NCBI GenBank assembly: GCA_029782365.1
Contig: JAKOUW010000143.1
Span: 204,451 to 268,450 of the forward strand
Source of the DNA: Chloroflexota bacterium
Lineage (GTDB): Bacteria > Chloroflexota > Anaerolineae > Anaerolineales > UBA4823
Direction of reading: 5' to 3'
Length of the DNA stretch: 64,000 bases
Part shown: piece by piece, positions 34,738 through 43,315 of the stretch
How the letters are laid out: each line of letters opens with the position of its first letter
How positions within the stretch are numbered: position 1 is the first letter of the stretch
The notes under the pieces: model-generated
Told to the model about the DNA's origin: nothing
What the model saw: the letters and a program-made list of their open reading frames with translations, nothing else
Databases searched by the model: none
Translations under genes and position numbers: made by a program

Positions 34738-35472
34738 ATGAAAAAAACTTCATCGCCCATCCTATTGGCTTTTTTCAACCCTCTAAACCTGGCAATGCTG
34801 GCCCTGGCAGCCGCGGCTGGCCTGTGCTCAGCCTGGTGGCTCTTTCCGCTTGGGCTGGTCGTATGGGGTGTGATGGTGGTGAAGGTCTCCCGCGACCCGG
34901 CTCTCCAGTTGAACATGGTGCTGGAATCGCGCTCTGCTCTGGCGCAGCGCTTCCAGAAACCTTTCGATCAAATAGAACGCAGCCAGGTAGCAATTTTCAA
35001 TAATTTGAACTCTGCCAAGACCAGCACACGCAGCACCTTCCAACCTTTACAAGATGCTGTAAATAAGCTCACCAACCAGGCTTATAACCTGTGCCAACGC
35101 ATGTCAGCCCTCGAGAATTTACGTCTTGTAACCAAAGCCAACCGAGATTTAGAAGGCGAGTTGTTTGTCTTAAAAACGAAATTGGATGGCACATCCGACC
35201 CGATCGCCCGGCGGGACTACGAGGAATCGCAAAAAGCCTTGCAGGACAGATTGAATAATTACCGCTCTGTCTCCGCCCTTTTGGACCGAGTCGAAGCCCA
35301 ATTGACCAGCATTCAGAACACGCTCGATAACATTTATGCCAACATGATCCGCTTGCAAGCAGTTGGCGAAAACGAAATCAAAAATGAGCTGCCCGGTCTG
35401 CTGACCGCCATTCAAACCCAGAACGATCAACTGGCTGGTTTTGAAAAAGAAGCAGCGAACGCCAAAATTTAA
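34738..35472 (+). CDS. Membrane protein with two N-terminal TM segments and a coiled coil
   Basis: The 244-residue protein has a hydrophobic hairpin at the N terminus (LNLAMLALAAAAGLCSAWWLF and LGLVVWGVMVVKV, residues 15-51, read in parts). A long helical coiled-coil-like region (about 60-240) with heptad-type Leu/Ile spacing follows and lacks cysteine-rich or catalytic motifs. The layout recalls XpaC-like proteins in general shape, but I cannot claim homology. It follows the SBP-VWA gene after 12 nt, and its large soluble part is probably cytoplasmic. It could connect an outer SBP/VWA complex with the GPP34 protein encoded next (inferred). Confidence 0.6.
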   Translation: MKKTSSPILLAFFNPLNLAMLALAAAAGLCSAWWLFPLGLVVWGVMVVKVSRDPALQLNMVLESRSALAQRFQKPFDQIERSQVAIFNNLNSAKTSTRSTFQPLQDAVNKLTNQAYNLCQRMSALENLRLVTKANRDLEGELFVLKTKLDGTSDPIARRDYEESQKALQDRLNNYRSVSALLDRVEAQLTSIQNTLDNIYANMIRLQAVGENEIKNELPGLLTAIQTQNDQLAGFEKEAANAKI

Positions 35473-35520
35473 CCAGCCCGCTGTTATCGGTTAGCGGCCT
35501 GGCAGCGAGGAGAAAAATTT

Positions 35521-36147
35521 ATGGCTAAAATATATGAGAGCCTTTTCATCCTTTCCTTGGATGAAGTAGAAGGCAAGATCGTCGACTCCGCTCAAGAAGA
35601 TTTGGAGACTGCCTTAAGCGCCGCAGTGCTTGCCGACCTGACGCTTGAAAAGAAAATCGCTATTGAAGATGAACGGGTCAACCTGGTGGATCAAACATTC
35701 CTGGATGACTTCGTTCTGGACAACGCCATTACATTAATTCTCGAATCAGCTCGGCCGCGAAAACTGCGCTACTGGTTAAATACCTTGCAGTACAAGAAAC
35801 TGAAAGATGAGATCGGCCATGCTCTTGTCAGCCGCGGCTTGTTCAACCGCAAGAAAAATCACCTGGTTCCGGTTGGTAGGGAGAGCGTACCATCGCCCAG
35901 TTTTGAAACCAGGCGACATTTGCGTGAAATTTGCCTGGCAGGAGGCCAGCCCGACGCGGTAGATGTTTCGCTGCTTGGTCTCCTGCTCTGCAGCGGTTTA
36001 TTGAAACTGATCTTTACCAGAGGGGAGCGCAAAGCTGCTGAAAACCGGATCAACACCTGCCTGCTGGCAAACATGCAAAACGAGTGGTGGGGCTCTTTTG
36101 CGGCAATAATCACGACTGCTTTTCCAGGAAAATTGAAGGTCGAATGA
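35521..36147 (+). CDS. GPP34 (GOLPH3-like) family protein, copy 2
   Basis: The 208-residue helical protein resembles the first GPP34 gene product: the N-terminal YESLFILSLDEVEGKIVD, LSAAVLADLTLEKKIAIED (about 36-54), a FLDDFVLDNAITLILES helix, and the C-terminal VSLLGLLLCSGLLKLIFTRGERKAAENRI (about 155-183, read in parts). The shared KLIFTRGERKA / LVFTKDERKA block ties the two copies together. Bacterial GPP34 proteins have no established reaction; the eukaryotic relative binds a phosphoinositide. It follows the coiled-coil gene by 48 nt and ends the run, with a GAGG-like ribosome binding site. Confidence 0.78.
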   Translation: MAKIYESLFILSLDEVEGKIVDSAQEDLETALSAAVLADLTLEKKIAIEDERVNLVDQTFLDDFVLDNAITLILESARPRKLRYWLNTLQYKKLKDEIGHALVSRGLFNRKKNHLVPVGRESVPSPSFETRRHLREICLAGGQPDAVDVSLLGLLLCSGLLKLIFTRGERKAAENRINTCLLANMQNEWWGSFAAIITTAFPGKLKVE

Positions 36148-36219
36148 GAATCGCTCTTCCTCCTTGAATTCCGACTACTTTTGTGATAATTTTAGATACA
36201 TCCACGAAAGGAGCGGAAC

Positions 36220-37101
36220 ATGGCTAAGAAAACTGCACTCATCCTGTCCGGCGGCGGCGCCAAGGGCGCCTTCCAGGCGGCGGCCGAAAAATACGCCCGC
36301 GAGCAGAAAGGCTACACCTGGGATGTCATCGCCGGCGTCTCGGTCGGCGCGCTGAACGGCACGATGCTGGCGATGCGCAAATACCAGCGCCTGTGGGAGA
36401 TCTGGAACACGATCTCCAACGACCAGGTGTACACCGGCGGCTTCAACCTGTGGTCGCTGATTAAAATTGCTTTTGGCGCCAAGTCTTTCTACGGCAACGA
36501 GCCCCTGCGCAAACTGCTGCAGGCCGAGCTGGACCCCAGCCTCATCCAGGCCGACCTGCGCATCGGGGCGGTCTCCCTGCTCTCCAGCGAGTACGTGCAG
36601 TTCGGCAAGCCCGGCCCCGACCTGGCCAACGCCGTGCTGGCTTCCACGGTGATGCCGGTGATCTGGACGCCGGTGGATGTCTCGCCGCAGTACCGCAGTA
36701 TGGTGGACGGCGGGGTGCGCAACATCACGCCGATCGGGGATGTGCTCGACGCTGAGCCGGACGAGGTGGTGATCATCAACTGCGGCCCGGAGACGGAAAG
36801 CGCCCTGCCCCAACCGCCCGGCGACGTGGTGCAGATCGGCCTGCGCACGCTGGACACCCTGCTCAACGAGCTCTTCCGCAGCGACATGGACGAGTTCCGG
36901 CGCGTCAACACGCTGGTCAAAGAAGCCGCCCTGTTCGGCGTGACCCTGCACAGCCCCTCCAGCGGCAAACCGCTGAAGTATTTCGAGTGCAAGGTGATCG
37001 AGCCCCAGCAGGCGCTGGGCGACACGCTGGACTTCAGCCAGCCGTCCATCCAGCGCTCCATCCAGGCGGGCTTTGCGCGCGCCAAGGCGGTCTTAGGCTA
37101 G
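36220..37101 (+). CDS. Patatin-like phospholipase
   Basis: The 293-residue protein carries the patatin Ser-Asp dyad: the oxyanion loop SGGGAKGAF (residues 10-18), the nucleophile elbow GVSVG with Ser41, and the DGG motif with Asp163 (MVDGGVRN). Patatins hydrolyse acyl ester bonds of lipids. There is no signal peptide; it is cytoplasmic or peripheral. An AAGGAG ribosome binding site precedes ATG 36220, and the stretch since GPP34 (36148-36219) is short, so it may belong to the GPP34 run or have its own start. The GC-rich codon use differs from the more AT-rich locus before it. It ends 7 nt before the convergent fadB-like gene. Confidence 0.92.
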   Translation: MAKKTALILSGGGAKGAFQAAAEKYAREQKGYTWDVIAGVSVGALNGTMLAMRKYQRLWEIWNTISNDQVYTGGFNLWSLIKIAFGAKSFYGNEPLRKLLQAELDPSLIQADLRIGAVSLLSSEYVQFGKPGPDLANAVLASTVMPVIWTPVDVSPQYRSMVDGGVRNITPIGDVLDAEPDEVVIINCGPETESALPQPPGDVVQIGLRTLDTLLNELFRSDMDEFRRVNTLVKEAALFGVTLHSPSSGKPLKYFECKVIEPQQALGDTLDFSQPSIQRSIQAGFARAKAVLG

Positions 37102-37108
37102 CGCAGGC

Positions 37109-39241
37109 TCAGGCAAACTGCTTGTTTTCTGCGGCCATGCGCGCCAGCAGTTCGGGCGGGGCAAAGCGCTCGCCGTAGGCGGCTGCCAGCTCATGGCTGC
37201 GGGCGATGAAGGCCGGCAGGCCGTAGGCGTTGATGAACTGCAGGGTGCCGCCCTGGAACGGCGCGAAGCCCCAACCGAAGATGCTGCCGATGTTGGCATC
37301 CCCGACCGACTCGATGACCCCTTCGCTGTAACAGCGCACCGTCTCCAACGCCTGCAGGAACATCAGGCGGTCGGTCAATTCTCTGAGCGGCAGTTTCGCT
37401 TTTGCCGGGGGGAACAGCTCGGCCAGCCTGGGCCACAGGAACTTTTTGCCGCCGGCGGGGTATTCGTAGAAGCCGGCGCCCTGGGCTTTTCCCGGCCGCT
37501 GTTCCAGGGTCACCATGCGTTCCAGCACGTCGTCCGCCGGGATGCGCGGCAGGCTCTTCCCTTCGGCCGCCAGGTCCTGGAAGGTCTGCTGGCGGATGTG
37601 CAGGGCCAGGCCCAGGTTGACTTCGTCGGCCACCGCCAGCGGGCCAACGGGCATGCCGGCCAGCACCGCCGCCGATTCGATGGCCCGCGCCGGCTGGCCT
37701 TCGGTCAGCAGCGCCAGGCCTTCATTTACATAGGTGGTAAAGACACGCGAGGTGTAAAAACCGCGGCTGTCGTTGACCACGATGGGCGTCTTTTTGATCT
37801 TCATCACAAAATCAAACGCCTTGGCCAGCGTGCGCGGCGAGGTCTGCTGTCCCTTGATGATCTCCACCAGGCGCATCTTATGCACCGGCGAGAAGAAATG
37901 GATGCCGATGAAATTCTGCGGGCGCGCCGACTGCGCCGCCAGGCCGGTGATGGGCAGGGTGGAGGTGTTGGAGCCAAAAACGGCCTGCTCCCCGATCTGC
38001 GCTTCAGCCTCGCGCGTCACGCGCGCCTTCAATTCCCGGTTCTCGAACACGGCTTCGATGATCAGGTCACAGCCCTGCAGGTCTGCGGCGGCGGCCGTTG
38101 GCTGGATGCGCTCGAGCACGGCCTGCTTCTCGGCTTCGCTGAGCTTGCCCTGCTTCAGCCGGCCGTCCAGGATTTTTTCCACCAGCGCCTTGCCGGCGTC
38201 AGCCTTTTCCTGGCTGACATCTTTCAGCACCACCGCGATGCCCGCCAGGGCGCTGACGTAGGCGATGCCGTGACCCATCAGCCCGGCGCCCAGGATGCCG
38301 ACTTTGCGCGTTTCCTGCGGCTCGATGCCCCTGGGCCGGCTGTTTCCGTCGTTGATGGCGTTGAGCTGGTACCAGGTGGACTGGATGATGTTTTTCGCCA
38401 CCTGGCCGGTGGCCAGCCTGGCAAAAGCGCGTGATTCGATGCGGCAGGCCGTCTCAAAATCGACCAGCGCGCCATCCACCATGGCCGCCAGGATGGCTTC
38501 CGGCGCCGGGTAGTTGCCGCTGGTCTTTTCCAGCATCATCGCCGGCGCCACCGAGATCACCTGCGCCACCGCCGGCCGGGTCGGGTCTCCACCGGGGATT
38601 TTGTAGCCTTTCTGGTCCCAGGGCTGGGCGGCCTGCGGATTGGCCAGGATCCAGGCGCGGGCTTTCTCCATCAACTCCGCCCGGCTGGCCGCCAGGTCAT
38701 GGATGAGGCCAGCCTTGAGCGCCTCCTGCGGGCTGACCTGGGTGCCTTCCGTCAGGTAGGGAAAAGCCGCCTGCAGGCCGAGCAGGCGCACCAGGCGGGT
38801 CAGCCCGCCGCCACCCGGCAGCAGGCCGAGGTTCACTTCGGGCAGGCCGAATTTGATGCGCGGGTCGTCCAGCGCCACGCGGTAGTGGCAGGCCAGGGCC
38901 AGCTCGAATCCCCCGCCCAGGGCGGTGCCGTTCAGCGCGGCGGCGGCCGGGCGGCCCAGCGTTTCCATGCGCCGGATCAGCGCCTTGAAGCCTTCGACGA
39001 GCGCAAAGGTCGCCTGGGGGTCGCTCATCTGGAAAATGGCGTCGAGGTCACCGCCGGCCACGAAGGTGTGCTTGGCAGACGCCAGGATGAGCCCCGCGGC
39101 GGACGGGTCGGCGGCGAAGCGCTCCAGCGCGGGCTGCAGCTCGGCAAAGAAAGCTTCGTTGAGCACGTTGACCGGCTTTCCAGGCTGGTCGATGGTCAGC
39201 GTGACGATATTCTGGTCATCTTTTTCATAATGGATAGTCAT
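37109..39241 (-). CDS. Multifunctional enoyl-CoA hydratase/3-hydroxyacyl-CoA dehydrogenase
   Basis: The 710-residue FadB/FadJ-type enzyme has an N-terminal crotonase domain with both catalytic glutamates ([12 protein letters not shown] near 113-124 and [12 protein letters not shown] near 137-148). A Rossmann NAD domain ([12 protein letters not shown] near 312-323) follows, then the dehydrogenase His in [12 protein letters not shown] and C-terminal 3HCDH domains. It catalyses two successive steps of beta-oxidation: hydration of trans-2-enoyl-CoA and oxidation of the L-3-hydroxyacyl-CoA. It is the last gene of the 15-gene operon, 21 nt after the thiolase gene, and is expected to work with it as the FadBA pair. 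Confidence 0.93.
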   Translation of the reverse strand: MTIHYEKDDQNIVTLTIDQPGKPVNVLNEAFFAELQPALERFAADPSAAGLILASAKHTFVAGGDLDAIFQMSDPQATFALVEGFKALIRRMETLGRPAAAALNGTALGGGFELALACHYRVALDDPRIKFGLPEVNLGLLPGGGGLTRLVRLLGLQAAFPYLTEGTQVSPQEALKAGLIHDLAASRAELMEKARAWILANPQAAQPWDQKGYKIPGGDPTRPAVAQVISVAPAMMLEKTSGNYPAPEAILAAMVDGALVDFETACRIESRAFARLATGQVAKNIIQSTWYQLNAINDGNSRPRGIEPQETRKVGILGAGLMGHGIAYVSALAGIAVVLKDVSQEKADAGKALVEKILDGRLKQGKLSEAEKQAVLERIQPTAAAADLQGCDLIIEAVFENRELKARVTREAEAQIGEQAVFGSNTSTLPITGLAAQSARPQNFIGIHFFSPVHKMRLVEIIKGQQTSPRTLAKAFDFVMKIKKTPIVVNDSRGFYTSRVFTTYVNEGLALLTEGQPARAIESAAVLAGMPVGPLAVADEVNLGLALHIRQQTFQDLAAEGKSLPRIPADDVLERMVTLEQRPGKAQGAGFYEYPAGGKKFLWPRLAELFPPAKAKLPLRELTDRLMFLQALETVRCYSEGVIESVGDANIGSIFGWGFAPFQGGTLQFINAYGLPAFIARSHELAAAYGERFAPPELLARMAAENKQFA

Positions 39242-39262
39242 ATGTGCCTCCCTGTCTGCCGT

Positions 39263-40474
39263 TCAACAGCGCTCGATAATGGTGGCGATGCCCATGCCCC
39301 CGCCGATGCACAGCGTGATCAGGGCAGTTTGCAGGTCGCGGCGCTCCAATTCATCCAGCGCCGTGCCCAGCAGGATGGCGCCTGTGGCGCCCAGCGGGTG
39401 CCCCAGGGCGATCGCCCCGCCGTTGACGTTGATCTTCTCCGGGCTGTCCAGCCCCACATCGCGCATGAAGCGCAGCACCACGGCGGCGAACGCTTCGTTG
39501 ACTTCAAACAGGTCGATATCGGCAATGTTCATCCCGGCCATCGCCAGGGCCTTGCGGGAGGCCGGCCCAGGCCCGACCAGCATGATGGTCGGTTCGGTGC
39601 CGACCAGGGCGGCGGCCAGCAGGCGCGCCCGCGGCTTCAAGCCCAGCGCGGCGCCTTTTTCCCGCGAGCCGACCAGCACCAGCGCCGCCCCATCCACGAT
39701 GCCGGAGGAATTGCCGGCCGTGTGCACATGGTTGATGCTTTCCACTTCGATGTACTTTTGCAGGGCCAGGCTGTCAAAGCCCATGGCGCCCACCTGGGCA
39801 AAGGCCGGCTTCAAAGCCGCCAGGCCTTCCAGGGTGGTATCGGGGCGGATATATTCATCCTGGTCGAGGATCAGCAGGCCGTTCTCGTCGCGCACCGGGA
39901 TGAGACTGCGGGCAAAATGCCCGCCGGCGCGCGCCGCCGCCGCTTTCTGTTGGGAAGCCAGCGCCAGCTCATCGACATCCTGGCGGGTGAAGCCCTCCAG
40001 GGTGGCGATCAGGTCGGCGCCGATGCCCTGCGGCACGAACTTCACCCGGCCGCTGACGCTGGGATCGTAGGCCAGCGCGCCGCCGTCCAGGCCCATCGGC
40101 ACGCGGCTCATCGACTCGACGCCGCCGGCCACCACCAGGCTCTCCCAGCCCGAGCGCACCTTCATCGCCGCCAGGTTGACCGCTTCGAGGCCCGAGGAGC
40201 AGAAGCGGTTCAACTGCATGCCGGTCACATCCACATCCCAACCGGCGTGCAGCACCGCCGTGCGGGCAATGTTGCCGCCCTGGTCGGCCACCGGGGTTAC
40301 ACAGCCCAGCACGACATCGTCCACCTGCGCCGTATCCAAGTGGCTGCGCACCTGCAGGGCGTGCATCAGGGTCGCCAGCAAATTCACCGGTTTGACTTCG
40401 TACAGCGCACCGCTGGCTTTGCCCCGGCCGCGCGGCGTGCGCACGGCGTCAAAAATGTATGCTTCTTCTGTCAT
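39263..40474 (-). CDS. Acetyl-CoA acyltransferase (FadA-like thiolase)
   Basis: The 403-residue thiolase keeps the full catalytic set: nucleophile Cys92 in [11 protein letters not shown], the GHPLGATGA histidine near residue 350, and the general-base cysteine in LCIGGGMG near 390. It cleaves 3-ketoacyl-CoA with CoA, releasing acetyl-CoA. ATG 40474 is chosen over ATG 40498 because the GAGGAAGG ribosome binding site lies just before it and because the family's usual start is close. It is next to the fadB-like gene and should form the beta-oxidation complex with it. Unlike the thiolase-fold gene at 48437, it has intact cysteines. Confidence 0.93.
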   Translation of the reverse strand: MTEEAYIFDAVRTPRGRGKASGALYEVKPVNLLATLMHALQVRSHLDTAQVDDVVLGCVTPVADQGGNIARTAVLHAGWDVDVTGMQLNRFCSSGLEAVNLAAMKVRSGWESLVVAGGVESMSRVPMGLDGGALAYDPSVSGRVKFVPQGIGADLIATLEGFTRQDVDELALASQQKAAAARAGGHFARSLIPVRDENGLLILDQDEYIRPDTTLEGLAALKPAFAQVGAMGFDSLALQKYIEVESINHVHTAGNSSGIVDGAALVLVGSREKGAALGLKPRARLLAAALVGTEPTIMLVGPGPASRKALAMAGMNIADIDLFEVNEAFAAVVLRFMRDVGLDSPEKINVNGGAIALGHPLGATGAILLGTALDELERRDLQTALITLCIGGGMGIATIIERC

Positions 40475-40503
40475 ATCGCCTTCCTCTGCATTTTTCATGC
40501 ACC

Positions 40504-40926
40504 TCAGCGTTCGAAATTCTCCACCGCCTGGCGGATTTCATCCGGCACGCGCTGAGGCTGGCGCGTGCGCGGGTTGACGACCACCGAAGTGATCTGCCCG
40601 CTGGCGAGCGGCTGGTCTTCGCCTTTGCGATAAATGGCGCACTCGAGGGTGAAGCTGGTGTTGCCCATGCGCCCCAGGCGCGTGTCGATCTCCAACCAGT
40701 CGTCAAAAGTGGCCGAGCCGGTGTAACTGCAGCGCGCGTCGACATAGAAAATGTCCAGCCCCAGCTCGGCCAGGCGCTTCCAGGGGAAGCCGAGCGCCGC
40801 CAGGTAGCCGCCGCAGGCTTCATCCATGAAAGTGAAGTAGTTGCCAAAAAAGACATGCCCCTGCGCATCCGTATCGGCGTAGCGCACTTTGAGGGGGTAG
40901 GTAAAGCGGGCGCGGGTTTCAGCCAT
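40504..40926 (-). CDS. Acyl-CoA thioesterase, hotdog fold (4HBT type)
   Basis: The 140-residue protein shows the 4-hydroxybenzoyl-CoA thioesterase signature [19 protein letters not shown] (residues 16-34), with the catalytic aspartate in DAQGHV. The remainder forms one hotdog domain. It hydrolyses acyl-CoA thioesters, probably to recycle CoA or remove stalled intermediates of the operon's pathway. It sits between the NMO-like and thiolase genes (16- and 30-nt gaps). The substrate chain is not known. Confidence 0.87.
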   Translation of the reverse strand: MAETRARFTYPLKVRYADTDAQGHVFFGNYFTFMDEACGGYLAALGFPWKRLAELGLDIFYVDARCSYTGSATFDDWLEIDTRLGRMGNTSFTLECAIYRKGEDQPLASGQITSVVVNPRTRQPQRVPDEIRQAVENFER

Positions 40927-40941
40927 GCGTTCTTGTCCTCC

Positions 40942-41841
40942 TCACACAGGTTCGGTGAGCGTTTGATCCAGCCGTTGGACAGCCAGGCGGTAATCATCGA
41001 CCATGGCGCGGATCACCTCGCCGATCGGCGCAATCGTCTCGGCCTGGGCCACGCTCTGCCCGGCGCTCCACAGGTCGCGCCAGCGCTTCGATTCCAGCGC
41101 GGGCCGTTCTTTGAAATCGGCGATGCTTTTTGCCAGCCAGGTGGCCGGGTTGCCCGTGATTTCCGCCGTAGTGACGATCTCCTCCGGGCCGGCGTCGATC
41201 ACCGCCTGCTTGTACGCCGGCGCAGCCCCAGACTCCTGCGTGGCGATCAGGCGCGTGCCGGTGATCACAGCGCAGGCGCCGACCGCCAGCGCGGCCGCCA
41301 TCTGCGCGCCGGTGCTGATGCCGCCCGCCGCCACCACCGGCAGGCCGGTCTTCTGCGCCAGGTAAGGCGTGAACACCAGCGTCGAGATGGCGCCGCAGTG
41401 CCCACCAGCGCCCGACCCGACGGCGATCAAGCCGTCCACGCCGCGATCGCGGGCCTTCAGGCCCTGCTGGAGGGTGATCACATCGGCGTACACCCGGCCG
41501 CCGTTGGCATGCACATCGTCCAGGATGAGGGCCGGGTTGCCCAGCGAGGAGATGAAGAAGGAGACGCCGGCCTCCAGGCACAGCGCCAGCTGTTCTTTCC
41601 AGGGGAAGCGCCCGTGCAGGTGAATGTTCACCCCGATCGGCCGGCTGGTGGCCCGGCGAATGGCGGCCAGCGCCTGTTTCAATTCGTCGGTCGTGCGGTA
41701 ATTGGGCAGGGGAAAGGCGCCCAGGGCGCCGGCCTCGGCCAGCGCGATGACATACGGCTCGTAGCTGACCAGGAACATCGGCGCGCCGATGATCGGCAGG
41801 TCGATGCCCAGGGTCTCGGTGAAAGCGGTGCGGATCTTCAC
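40942..41841 (-). CDS. Nitronate monooxygenase-family flavoprotein
   Basis: The 299-residue protein has a TIM-barrel FMN-binding pattern: GIDLPIIGAPMFLVS (about 9-23), the glycine-rich VGSGAGGHCGAIS (about 141-153), VVAAGGISTGAQMAAALAVG (about 171-190, read in parts) and VITGTRLIAT. The family includes nitronate monooxygenase and 2-nitropropane dioxygenase, but also enoyl-type reductases of steroid degradation (IpdC-like). The operon setting favours an acyl-CoA-linked redox role over nitronate detoxification (inferred). GTG 41841 is chosen because it overlaps the upstream stop in GTGA; the ATG at 41883 would lie well inside the previous gene. Confidence 0.8.
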   Translation of the reverse strand: MKIRTAFTETLGIDLPIIGAPMFLVSYEPYVIALAEAGALGAFPLPNYRTTDELKQALAAIRRATSRPIGVNIHLHGRFPWKEQLALCLEAGVSFFISSLGNPALILDDVHANGGRVYADVITLQQGLKARDRGVDGLIAVGSGAGGHCGAISTLVFTPYLAQKTGLPVVAAGGISTGAQMAAALAVGACAVITGTRLIATQESGAAPAYKQAVIDAGPEEIVTTAEITGNPATWLAKSIADFKERPALESKRWRDLWSAGQSVAQAETIAPIGEVIRAMVDDYRLAVQRLDQTLTEPV

Positions 41842-43274
41842 GCCTTTTTGATCTCGGCCTGCGCTTCGACCATCTTCACGCACTCGCCGATCACCTGCCG
41901 GGCTTCGGCCAGGATGGTCATGCGCTGCGCCTGCAGCGAGCCTTCGCCGTGCAGGGCGATGGTCTCGCGGTCGGCGCCAGTGATGCGGCGAATCAGGTCG
42001 AGCATGCGCAGGCGCTGTTCAGCCGGGTAGCCGGCTTTGGCGCTCAAATAACGCTCCAGGTCGGCCTGCAATTCGGGCAGGGCGTAATCTTTGTAGGTGG
42101 GTGCCGTCACCAGCAGGCCGCCAGCCAGGTCCTGGATGATCTTGACCACGTTGTGGTACTCATTGGCGAAATAATACTTGGCGATGTTGGTGCTGATCGG
42201 GTTCGGCACGGCGATCCCGCCGTAGGTGACGAAATCCAGGCAGGCGGCGCGCGCCATCGAGCGCAGGGTCTCCAGGTAAATCACCAGGTCGGTCAGCTTC
42301 TCACGCACATGCGGCGCGCTGGCGATGCCGTTGTACTCGGCGATGGCGCGCGCCACGCCCAGGAACTGCTCCGACATGGGGATGCGGTAAGCGCAGCCGG
42401 TGCGCCGGTGCATCAGGGCAAAGTTGTACACCAGGGTGGCCGAGTGCTTCCACTCACCGCACAGGAACACGCGCTCCCACGGCACAAAGACATCGTCGAA
42501 GATGATCAGCGCGTCGGTGTGGACGCGCACCGGGCGGTTGTTCGGGAATTCCAGCGGCGTGATGTGGGCGTGAAAGGGCCGCCCGACCATCTTGAGGCCG
42601 GGGGCGTTGACCGGGATGGCGAAGGCCACGGCATAATCGGCGTCCTGTTCCGCCATCGCCCGGCTGGGGATGACAAAAATTTCGTTGCTGTAAGGCGCGC
42701 CGGTGATGTGCACCTTGGCGCCGCGCACGATGATGCCGTCCGGCCGGCGCTGGGTGACGTGCACATAGTAGTCGGGGTGGTTCTGCTGGGCGTCCGAGGG
42801 CCGTAGCAGGCGGTCGCCTTTGACATCGGTCATCGCCGTCACCACCGCCAGATCGGTCTGCTTGAGGTAGGTGCGGTACTGCTCGATGCGCTGGATGTAC
42901 TCCTGGCTGCCCATCATGTTGGCGGTGATGCTGATGGCATTCAGGGCATCCGAACCGATGTCGTGCGCCAGCGGGATGAAACCGTCGCCCATGCGGGTGG
43001 AGGCGACGATCAAATCGAACTGCTTCAAGAGGTCGTCCCCGTTCCTGGGCAGGTAGTAATAGCGGTTGATGCGCTCGCCCAGCGCCTCATCGTACACCGT
43101 CGCCAGGTCATGGTATTCGGGCAGTTCCGCCAGGTGGTAATCCAGCGCCATCGTCTCCACCGCCACCGACAGCTCGGGATGGGTGGTCACATCCGCCACC
43201 CGCTCGCCCTTGTAGAACACCCGGCGCCCGTCTTTCAGGCTTTCTTTGTATTCCTGCACCGTCTTCAATCCCAT
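41838..43274 (-). CDS. HpaB/4-hydroxybutyryl-CoA dehydratase-fold flavoprotein
   Basis: The 478-residue protein matches the 4-hydroxyphenylacetate 3-hydroxylase (HpaB) fold, with the FAD-binding core (AMTDVKGDR near 148-156, VHITGAPYSNEIFVIPSRAM (near 190-209), DALIIFDDVFVPWERVF (near 258-274)). The fold is shared by flavin-dependent aromatic hydroxylases and by 4-hydroxybutyryl-CoA dehydratase, which holds a 4Fe-4S cluster through three cysteines and a histidine. Here the first cysteine pair is absent (DLAVVTAMTDVKG), so an iron-sulfur dehydratase is unlikely; a monooxygenase or a cluster-free variant is favoured. No flavin reductase partner is adjacent. It sits in the acyl-CoA operon, 42 nt after the FAD-oxidoreductase gene. 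Confidence 0.8.
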   Translation of the reverse strand: MGLKTVQEYKESLKDGRRVFYKGERVADVTTHPELSVAVETMALDYHLAELPEYHDLATVYDEALGERINRYYYLPRNGDDLLKQFDLIVASTRMGDGFIPLAHDIGSDALNAISITANMMGSQEYIQRIEQYRTYLKQTDLAVVTAMTDVKGDRLLRPSDAQQNHPDYYVHVTQRRPDGIIVRGAKVHITGAPYSNEIFVIPSRAMAEQDADYAVAFAIPVNAPGLKMVGRPFHAHITPLEFPNNRPVRVHTDALIIFDDVFVPWERVFLCGEWKHSATLVYNFALMHRRTGCAYRIPMSEQFLGVARAIAEYNGIASAPHVREKLTDLVIYLETLRSMARAACLDFVTYGGIAVPNPISTNIAKYYFANEYHNVVKIIQDLAGGLLVTAPTYKDYALPELQADLERYLSAKAGYPAEQRLRMLDLIRRITGADRETIALHGEGSLQAQRMTILAEARQVIGECVKMVEAQAEIKKA

Positions 43275-43315
43275 ATCAGCACCTTTCTTTGTCGCAGGTC
43301 AGCCAGCGGGCTCTG

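Noticed and set aside
38699..40555. 618-aa plus-strand ORF opposite fadB- and thiolase-like genes
   Set aside because: His/Gln/Arg-rich shadow frame across two real genes.
41838..43274. 4-hydroxybutyryl-CoA dehydratase (AbfD) call
   Set aside because: The cysteines that hold its 4Fe-4S cluster are not at the expected sites; only the fold is kept.
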